Positions 1 through 4,540 of a stretch of DNA of 7,500 bases are shown piece after piece. The notes under the pieces are model-generated. The model made no database searches. It worked only from the letters and a program-made list of their open reading frames with translations, and was not told the DNA's origin. Within the stretch, counting starts at the first letter, position 1. Every line of letters begins with the position of its first letter. The DNA comes from an uncultured Geobacteraceae bacterium. GTDB taxonomy: Bacteria; Desulfobacterota; Desulfuromonadia; Geobacterales; Pseudopelobacteraceae. Both the position numbers and the translations under genes were made by a program. The DNA lies in contig CAIRND010000222.1 of assembly GCA_903879825.1 (NCBI GenBank), positions 1 through 7,500 on the forward strand, written 5' to 3'.

Positions 1-371
1 CCAAAGGCAAAAATATTATCTCGGTTGCGGTTGAACCAAAAGAGAGTCCAGTCATCAGTCAGACACTGGCCGGTCAGCCTCTTCAGCCTGCGCCGCACAA
101 AATTCAGGGCATCGGTGCCGGTTTTATTCCGGACACGCTTGATCTCTCGATTGTCGATCGCGTAGAACTGGTCGATAGCGCCGAAGCAATCGATTTTGCA
201 AAACGCATGGCAAAAGAAGAGGGTTTGCTGGTCGGCATCTCCTGCGGTGCGGCAGTGGCGGCGGCGGTGCGGCTTGGACAATTAGATGAATTCGCTGGTA
301 AAACTATCGTCGTTATTCTCCCGGATGGAGCGGAACGCTACCTTTCAACTGCACTCTTCGAGGGAATCTAA
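1..371 (+). CDS. cysK: Cysteine synthase (O-acetylserine sulfhydrylase), C-terminal part
   Basis: This is the last 122 residues of a PLP-dependent cysteine synthase; the 5' end lies outside the window. The enzyme condenses O-acetyl-L-serine with sulfide to give cysteine in the cytoplasm. Supporting sequence: the stretch IISVAVEP, then HKIQGIGAGFIPDTLD, the segment LVGISCGAAV (the G-I-S-x-G-A loop that positions the PLP ring), and the terminal ILPDGAERYLST block, all typical of the CysK/CysM family. The IQGIG and ERYLST features favour CysK over CysM, but this was judged by eye. The TAA stop shares its last base with the ATG of the downstream sulfite reductase (TAATG), so the two are surely co-transcribed and probably translationally coupled. 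The sulfide made by the second protein is the substrate of the first. Confidence 0.93.
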   Translation, partial: KGKNIISVAVEPKESPVISQTLAGQPLQPAPHKIQGIGAGFIPDTLDLSIVDRVELVDSAEAIDFAKRMAKEEGLLVGISCGAAVAAAVRLGQLDEFAGKTIVVILPDGAERYLSTALFEGI

Positions 372-1666
372 TGTCAGCACAATTATCAGACTACCGGCTT
401 GACGGTATATATGTTCAACGTCAGAGCGGCTTTTTCATGCAGCGGGTCAAATTGCCGGCGGGGGTTGTCTCCGCCGGTCAAGCCCGTGCAATTGCTGCGG
501 TTGCTGCGCATTTTGGTCAGGGTACGATTCACCTTACGACCCGTGGCAGCATGGAAATTCACTGGCTGAAGGAAGATGATCTCGCTCAGGTGAAGCGCGA
601 GTTAGCCAAGGCAGGACTTACGTCACGCGGTGCCTGTGGCGGTGCTGTTCGCGGAATCACCTGCGGCAGTCAGGGCGTTCAGGGCTTTCCGGTGCTTGAA
701 TCACTGGCTCGGCGACTCCATCGACATTTCACCGGCAACCCACGTTTCGAACGTCTGCCCAAGAAGTTTAAAATAGGTCTTGAAGCGGATAGTGCCAGCG
801 GTCGGCACCTGATTCAAGATGTGGGTCTTGTGATGGCTAAAAACGAAGGTGGTCAGAGTTGCTACGACATTTGGATCGCCGGTGGGCTTGGCAGAGAGCC
901 GCGTCCCGGGTTTCTGCTGTTCAAGCAGGTGACTGAAGAGCGGATCATTCCGATAATAGAGGCGATCCTCACGGTCTACGCTGCCCATGCTCCCCCGCCT
1001 AAACGACTCAAGTTTCTGGCCTCAGAGTTCGGTGAAGCTAAATTACGTCAGCTGATTGAAACGGAAGATTGCTTTGGCGATAAGATTCCTCCTGTCAGTG
1101 GACTGACTGACAATCTGATTACCGAGGCCGATGGGCGTCAGCGCCTTGAGCTGCCGGTGTTCGCCGGCAGATTGACGGCAGAGCAACTTACGACAATCGC
1201 CGCAGCTGCCGACACGTATGCAGACGGTGTGCTGATGGTAACCTCCGATCAGGATATTGCAATGCTGCTGCTAGCTGGTGTTGATGCCGTAGTGCAACGT
1301 AATACATTGCAGCTGTTGACCGGACTTGCTTCGTATGGCTTCACCAATGGTTTGCGCGTCTGTCCCGGCAGCCATGAATGCCGAATGGGGCTTACGGCTA
1401 CGATCGATCTGGCCCACGAACTTGTAGCACAAATCGGCGCGCAGGGACGTAAACTCAGCTGGGCCGTATCCGGCTGTTCAAATTCCTGTACCCAGCCGCA
1501 GCTGGCAGATGTGGGTATCATGACTGCCCGGCAGAGTGCCGATGAGGATGGTCAGAAAACAGCGCGCTTCGACGTCTACCGCAGAATCGATACCGGCCTG
1601 GGACAGAAGGTGCATATAGGTCTCACGAAAACGGAGCTGATCGAAGCGCTGCAGAGTATAGAGTGA
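371..1666 (+). CDS. Siroheme/4Fe-4S sulfite (or nitrite) reductase, short ferredoxin-type
   Basis: A 431-residue member of the nitrite/sulfite reductase hemoprotein family, which performs six-electron reduction of sulfite to sulfide (or nitrite to ammonia) in the cytoplasm. The first ferredoxin-like half-domain holds QSGFFMQRVKLP and TTRGSMEIHW. Candidate siroheme/substrate-binding basic residues are R58, R94 (GGAVRGITC) and K132/K134 in LPKKFK, matching by pattern R83, R153, K215 and K217 of E. coli CysI. The 4Fe-4S/siroheme ligands are C331-x5-C337 and C369-x3-C373. At 431 residues it is shorter than typical CysI or NirA proteins (roughly 500-570). No flavoprotein partner gene lies alongside in this window, so a ferredoxin donor is inferred. 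The start is well supported: GAGGG at 360-364 sits 6 nt before the ATG. The one-base overlap with cysteine synthase points to an assimilatory sulfite reductase, but nitrite cannot be excluded. Confidence 0.88.
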   Translation: MSAQLSDYRLDGIYVQRQSGFFMQRVKLPAGVVSAGQARAIAAVAAHFGQGTIHLTTRGSMEIHWLKEDDLAQVKRELAKAGLTSRGACGGAVRGITCGSQGVQGFPVLESLARRLHRHFTGNPRFERLPKKFKIGLEADSASGRHLIQDVGLVMAKNEGGQSCYDIWIAGGLGREPRPGFLLFKQVTEERIIPIIEAILTVYAAHAPPPKRLKFLASEFGEAKLRQLIETEDCFGDKIPPVSGLTDNLITEADGRQRLELPVFAGRLTAEQLTTIAAAADTYADGVLMVTSDQDIAMLLLAGVDAVVQRNTLQLLTGLASYGFTNGLRVCPGSHECRMGLTATIDLAHELVAQIGAQGRKLSWAVSGCSNSCTQPQLADVGIMTARQSADEDGQKTARFDVYRRIDTGLGQKVHIGLTKTELIEALQSIE

Positions 1667-1677
1667 TAAAAAGCGAG

Positions 1678-1728
1678 GGAGATGAGGGAGTAGCACAATC
1701 AGAATGCTCCTTCATCTTCTGTTTTAGT
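1678..1728 (+). terminator. Possible intrinsic terminator after the sulfite reductase gene
   Basis: Twelve bases after the TGA stop, arm 1678-1690 (GGAGATGAGGGAG) can pair with 1707-1719 (CTCCTTCATCTTC) over 13 positions, at least two of them G-T wobbles, around a 16-nt loop. It is followed by GTTTTAGTTA. The T tract is short and the loop large, so it is a modest terminator by eye. It lies correctly for ending cysK-sulfite reductase transcription before the convergent parDE operon. Confidence 0.42.
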
Positions 1729-1782
1729 TAGAGTCTAATAAATGTTATCCCCGTCATTAATGCCATATACTCCGCACTCGTA

Positions 1783-2103
1783 CTAAAAATCAAAGCCCTC
1801 ACCTACCCCGGATAAATGATTTTCAGCATCCATATGACTGTGCAGAACACGAACGACCTCAATTGAGTCAGGAATAATCTGGCGGTAGAAAATAATATGG
1901 CTGGCAACGGTAAATTTGCGGTAGCCGCTACGGATTTCGCTACAATCCTTGCCATTGAGAGGATTTTCAGCTAGCTGTCGGAAACAGGCATCAAGAATTG
2001 AGAGATAATGATTGCGTTGCTCTCGTCCCCATTTATTGAGTGTGTAGCGACCAATATCTTTCAAATCAGCCTTCGCAATGTTGGTGAGAGTAAACGATGG
2101 CAT
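1783..2103 (-). CDS. parE: ParE/RelE-superfamily toxin
   Basis: A 106-residue toxin of the ParE branch of the RelE/ParE fold. Visible family features are an N-terminal strand followed by the helix IAKADLKDIGRYTLNKWG, the segment YLSILDACFRQLAENPLNGKDCSEIRSGYRKF, and the C-terminal block HIIFYRQ...IEVVRVLHSHMDAENHL. ParE proteins classically poison DNA gyrase and are neutralised by binding ParD; activity here is inferred from family. Its ATG overlaps the antitoxin TAA by one base (TAATG), with only a weak Shine-Dalgarno upstream, so it probably depends on translation of the antitoxin gene. The length is normal for the family and all usual blocks are present, so it appears intact. Its 3' end faces the end of the sulfite reductase gene. 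Confidence 0.9.
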   Translation of the reverse strand: MPSFTLTNIAKADLKDIGRYTLNKWGREQRNHYLSILDACFRQLAENPLNGKDCSEIRSGYRKFTVASHIIFYRQIIPDSIEVVRVLHSHMDAENHLSGVGEGFDF

Positions 2104-2345
2104 TAGTTGAGAATCTCGCCATCAATCTCATCAATTAAACTTTGAAGAGAATAATCGGATGTACCGCTTTCTTCCCCTTTTATAAGTGCCTGGCGTAACA
2201 AGTACTGTTTTGTCTCACGTTCTTCCAAAAGTCGTAGACCAGCACGAATCGTCTCACTTGCTGAGCCGAAACGACCATGGACAACCTGCTGAGAAATGAA
2301 CTTTTCGTAGTGAGCACCAAGTGTAACGCTCGTATTCTTTTGCAT
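2103..2345 (-). CDS. parD: ParD-family antitoxin (ribbon-helix-helix)
   Basis: An 80-residue antitoxin. The N-terminal half (MQKNTSVTLGAHYEKFISQQ, then GRFGSASETIRAGLRLLEE) has the strand-helix-helix pattern of ParD ribbon-helix-helix DNA-binding domains. The C-terminal half is charged (residues about 43-80, ending SLIDEIDGEILN) and would wrap the toxin. Such proteins dimerise, repress their own promoter and sequester ParE. The ATG at 2345 was chosen over an in-frame TTG at 2363 because it is the family-like N-terminus (MQKNTS) and has a G-run 7 nt upstream. It overlaps parE by one base and is preceded by its own promoter and operator-like repeats, so the pair is a self-contained two-gene operon. 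Confidence 0.9.
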   Translation of the reverse strand: MQKNTSVTLGAHYEKFISQQVVHGRFGSASETIRAGLRLLEERETKQYLLRQALIKGEESGTSDYSLQSLIDEIDGEILN

Positions 2346-2352
2346 GAAATAG

Positions 2353-2358
2353 CCCCCC
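2353..2358 (-). promoter_or_regulatory. Ribosome binding site of parD
   Basis: On the minus strand a run of six G residues lies 7 nt before the ATG at 2345. It is not a canonical AGGAGG, but it is the only purine-rich element at a suitable distance, and it supports ATG 2345 over the in-frame TTG at 2363. Confidence 0.5.
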
Positions 2359-2364
2359 AACAAT

Positions 2365-2380
2365 ATAGCGATAGCGGTAT
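2365..2380 (-). promoter_or_regulatory. Candidate ParD operator
   Basis: The plus-strand sequence ATAGCGATAGCGGTAT contains a tandem ATAGCG hexamer (2365-2370 and 2371-2376). It is also an imperfect 16-bp palindrome with 6 of 8 positions paired. It overlaps the end of the predicted -10 box and lies just upstream of parD, where ribbon-helix-helix antitoxins normally bind to autorepress. The assignment as ParD site is inferred from position and symmetry only. Confidence 0.45.
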
Positions 2381-2407
2381 TTTATAATATTTATTGGTAC
2401 TGGTCAA
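2379..2407 (-). promoter_or_regulatory. Sigma70-type promoter of parDE
   Basis: On the minus strand TTGACC (2407-2402, -35) is followed after exactly 17 nt by TAAAAT (2384-2379, -10), close to the TTGACA/TATAAT consensus, in a locally AT-rich stretch. Overlapping alternative -10 choices such as TATAAA at 2386-2381 exist with shorter spacing. It lies 34 nt upstream of the parD ATG and abuts the candidate operator, giving a short leader. Confidence 0.65.
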
Positions 2408-2472
2408 CTGAGAAGGTGTAACAGTTGCAAGTTGCTACCAGAGAAATATTCAACCAGACGGCGGTAAAAACG

Positions 2473-3696
2473 TTATACCGGCAGTCGAGAGGCGGAATCG
2501 GAATCTACAAGCACCTTCACTTTTTCAACAATATAGTTACCGATGGGAATAGCTGAGGTTGCTGCGGGGGAGGGGGCGTTGCAGACCGCCAGAGCACGTG
2601 CGGTTGAGACAAACAGAAAGTCGTTCACCAACTGGCCGTCTTTGCTGACCGCCTGTGCACGGATGCCGGCGGGGTAGTCGTGGAGGTCTGCCAGAGTCAG
2701 AGTGGGGCAGTATTTCTGAACCAACTCCAGATAGCCTCTTTTATACAGGCTGTTTTTTAACTCAACCATACTCACTTTTAAATTGTTACGCAAAACCTTG
2801 AGCAAACCGGGGTAGGTGAGCATTTCCACGCTATCGCGCAGGCTGAAATCAGTTTTTCCGTACCCTTCACGCGAGAAGGCGAGGACTGCATTGGGGCCGA
2901 CGGTGACGGTGCCGTCAATCATTCTGGTCAGATGAACCCCCAAAAAAGGGAGTTCCGGGTCGGGGATCGGGTAAATGAGATGGTTGACAATCTGATTATG
3001 CTCTGCGCCGAGCAGGAAGTAATCGCCACGGAAGGGTATGATTTTGAACTCCGGCACAATGCCCATCATGCGGACAACCCGGTCGGCCATCACTCCGGCG
3101 CAGGCGACCAGATAACGGCCGGTGACGGTGGCGGTGCCGGTCTGGACGGTTATGTGATCGACCTGCTCGTTGATCGCGACAACGGCGCTGTTATAGCGGA
3201 CTTCGCCGCCAGCGTGCACCACCAGTTCAGCCATTTTAGCCGTAATCTCTGTGTAACTGACGATGCCGGTTGACGGCACGAGGAGAGCACCGATGCCTGA
3301 AATACGCGGTTCACACTGTTTCAACTGTCGGGCTGTCAGCTCTTCTATCGGTATATCGTTTTCAGCACAGCGCGCAACTAATGCGGTCATCCGCGCCAGT
3401 TCCTGCTCGTTGGTTGCTACCAGCAGTTTCCCGCATTGATCGTAGCGGATACCGTACTCTGTGCAGAACTTTTTGGTAGCGAGGTTGCCTTCTTTGCAGA
3501 ATTTCGCTTTCAGGCTGCCGGGTGTATAATAGACCCCCGCATGGATAACACCTGAGTTTCGGCCGGTTTGGTGCTGCGCCGGGCCACTCTCTTTTTCCAA
3601 AACCAGTACAGAGCATCCGGGAAATTCCCGTTGCAGCTGCCATGCGGTGGAAACGCCGATTATCCCGGCACCAATCAAGATAAAGTCGTACATCAT
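2473..3696 (-). CDS. lhgO: L-2-hydroxyglutarate oxidase/dehydrogenase (FAD-dependent)
   Basis: A 407-residue FAD oxidoreductase of the DAO superfamily that oxidises L-2-hydroxyglutarate to 2-oxoglutarate; family members pass electrons to oxygen or to the quinone pool at the membrane. The Rossmann motif is at residues 9-14 (GAGIIG) with E34 at the usual ribose-binding place. The LhgO signature HQTGRNSGVIHAGVYY is at 42-57, the block PAGIRAQAV near 342-350, and the FAD-contacting NAPSPAATSAIPIG at 373-386. The protein is full length. Two adjacent ATGs are possible starts; the first (3696) is used here. Its first 16 codons and leader form one copy of a 69-bp repeat whose other copy lies beyond mntA-hepT. 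The hepT stop ends only 3 nt before this ATG. It was probably originally the next gene after RNase J, 30 nt downstream. Confidence 0.93.
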   Translation of the reverse strand: MMYDFILIGAGIIGVSTAWQLQREFPGCSVLVLEKESGPAQHQTGRNSGVIHAGVYYTPGSLKAKFCKEGNLATKKFCTEYGIRYDQCGKLLVATNEQELARMTALVARCAENDIPIEELTARQLKQCEPRISGIGALLVPSTGIVSYTEITAKMAELVVHAGGEVRYNSAVVAINEQVDHITVQTGTATVTGRYLVACAGVMADRVVRMMGIVPEFKIIPFRGDYFLLGAEHNQIVNHLIYPIPDPELPFLGVHLTRMIDGTVTVGPNAVLAFSREGYGKTDFSLRDSVEMLTYPGLLKVLRNNLKVSMVELKNSLYKRGYLELVQKYCPTLTLADLHDYPAGIRAQAVSKDGQLVNDFLFVSTARALAVCNAPSPAATSAIPIGNYIVEKVKVLVDSDSASRLPV

Positions 3697-3717
3697 CCGT
3701 TACGTCCAATCTTTTTG
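3649..3717. repeat. 69-bp direct repeat, copy 1 (lhgO 5' end)
   Basis: Identical to 4463-4531 except at one base (C at 3698, T at 4512), with a constant offset of 814 bp. On the minus strand it spans the lhgO leader, its ATG at 3696 and the first 16 codons. The hepT stop codon (3702-3700) and the last few hepT codons also lie inside it. The flanks diverge at once on both sides (3648/4462 and 3718/4532). It reads as a target duplication flanking the mntA-hepT cassette. Confidence 0.95.
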
Positions 3718-4101
3718 ATTCTTTACCCCAACATCTTCCGGCAACATGGCATCAGCATTTTCAACCAACATCCGCGCCACTACTGCCTGTAGTGGCGGCA
3801 GATCAATCATCACCGTACCCCATACCCGCTTGAGATTGACTCCAAAATAGCCATGAATGAGTTTGTCCCGCATACCGGCAATGTCTTTCCAAGGAACTTC
3901 CGGATAACGCTTCCGCAGTTGTAGAGGTATGCTCTTGGTTGCTTCTCCGATAATCTCGAGCGCCCGGATAACGGCGTAAATCTTTTCATCATTTCCACTA
4001 AACTGTTCAAAGGTAAGGCCATTAATGAACCGTGCGGCTTTTCCCGAAGCATCATGAATATCGTTCAAATAATCGATAATCGAACGTTCGTGAGCCTTCA
4101 T
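3700..4101 (-). CDS. hepT: HepT-like HEPN-domain toxin (DUF86)
   Basis: A 133-residue, mostly helical HEPN protein. The diagnostic ribonuclease motif R-x4-H-x-Y is present as R78...H83-G-Y85 in MRDKLIHGYFGV, preceded by the conserved helix AVIRALEIIGEATKSIP. In characterised HepT/MntA pairs the toxin cleaves RNA and the antitoxin inactivates it by AMPylating a tyrosine of this motif (Y85 here). The active-site residues are intact, so it may be functional. The start overlaps the mntA stop by four bases (ATGA), and AAGAGGT lies about 10 nt upstream. The last codons (KDWT and the TAA) fall inside the 69-bp repeat, so the C-terminal tail is made from duplicated lhgO leader sequence. The catalytic core is well upstream of that. 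The stop is 3 nt from the lhgO start, so translation of the two may be linked. Confidence 0.92.
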   Translation of the reverse strand: MKAHERSIIDYLNDIHDASGKAARFINGLTFEQFSGNDEKIYAVIRALEIIGEATKSIPLQLRKRYPEVPWKDIAGMRDKLIHGYFGVNLKRVWGTVMIDLPPLQAVVARMLVENADAMLPEDVGVKNQKDWT

Positions 4102-4412
4102 ACAAAAATGACCTCTTCAAGAATACGTTTTCCAATGACAGGCTTGAGTGTATCACGTTCCACAAGATCGACCCGCTGTCCCAGGAGTTTTCCAAGCTCC
4201 CGTTCAAGCGCGACAAAACTTACCAGAGTCACGGGCACCTGGTCATTGAACTCCACCAACAGGTCGATATCACTCCGCTTATTCTGTTGCCCGCGAACAA
4301 ATGATCCAAAGATGCCGAGTGATTTTACACCATAGCGTGTCTGCAACTCAGGCAGTTGCTCGCAAAGTGAACGACGTATTAAATCTATATTGGTCTCAGA
4401 TGTTCTTTTCAT
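4098..4412 (-). CDS. mntA: MntA-like minimal nucleotidyltransferase antitoxin
   Basis: A 104-residue minimal nucleotidyltransferase. The hallmark G-S-x10-D-x-D is seen as G36-S37 ... D48-I-D50 in IFGSFVRGQQNKRSDIDLLVEF, and a third acidic residue (D82 in QRVDLVE) completes the likely metal triad. In studied type VII systems this protein transfers AMP to the HepT tyrosine and so silences the toxin; this function is taken from the family. It precedes hepT with a four-base overlap, the usual order in such pairs. Upstream is a modest ribosome site (GTGAG before ATTGAA). No convincing promoter was seen between it and the RNase J stop, so transcription may come from the rnj operon. An lhgO-derived fragment lies 20 nt upstream. 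Confidence 0.92.
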   Translation of the reverse strand: MKRTSETNIDLIRRSLCEQLPELQTRYGVKSLGIFGSFVRGQQNKRSDIDLLVEFNDQVPVTLVSFVALERELGKLLGQRVDLVERDTLKPVIGKRILEEVIFV

Positions 4413-4432
4413 TTCAATCTCACTTTGTTACT

Positions 4433-4510
4433 TTAATTCCTGAAAAGGGGAGTAATGTCCGAGGAAACGCCGATTATCCCGGCACCAATCAAGATAAAGT
4501 CGTACATCAT
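4433..4510 (-). pseudogene. Duplicated 5' remnant of lhgO (25-codon chimeric ORF)
   Basis: On the minus strand an ATG at 4510 opens a frame whose first 16 residues (MMYDFILIGAGIIGVS) are identical to the start of LhgO. At the end of the 69-bp repeat it leaves homology and runs nine more codons (SDITPLFRN) to a TAA at 4433-4435. It is a gene fragment created by the duplication, not a functional oxidase, since only the start of the FAD-binding fold remains. It keeps the original spacing of 30 nt from the RNase J stop and ends 20 nt before the mntA ATG. If translated, it would act as a short leader peptide that brings ribosomes close to mntA. Confidence 0.85.
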
Positions 4511-4531
4511 CTGTTACGTCCAATCTTTTTG
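4463..4531. repeat. 69-bp direct repeat, copy 2 (between rnj and mntA)
   Basis: Second copy of the repeat at 3649-3717, in the same orientation and identical at 68 of 69 positions. It carries the lhgO leader, ATG and first 16 codons, placed nine bases from the end of the RNase J gene. Together the copies bracket 745 bp that contain almost exactly mntA-hepT. No transposase, integrase or clear inverted terminal repeats were found inside. Confidence 0.95.
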
Positions 4532-4540
4532 TTTTGGGAG

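Noticed and set aside
701..1696. Minus-strand frames opposite the sulfite reductase gene
   Set aside because: They are opposite a gene with intact cofactor motifs; composition and lack of domains mark them as shadows.
2415..2439. Dyad-like sequence GGTGTAAC...GTTGCTACC upstream of the parDE promoter
   Set aside because: Pairing outside the central TTGCAA is poor without gaps and no T tract follows, so neither an operator nor an lhgO terminator could be supported.
2932..3479. Plus-strand frames opposite lhgO
   Set aside because: They are antisense to conserved lhgO sequence, have no supporting ribosome site and no recognisable domain.
3362..3709. Minus-strand 115-codon frame overlapping the lhgO start
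   Set aside because: It is the out-of-frame shadow of lhgO, with arginine/proline-rich composition and no family features.
3718..4462. Inverted terminal repeats at the inner ends of the mntA-hepT cassette
   Set aside because: The two inner ends share only scattered matches (for example TTTACCCC against TTACTCCCC), too weak to call transposon ends.
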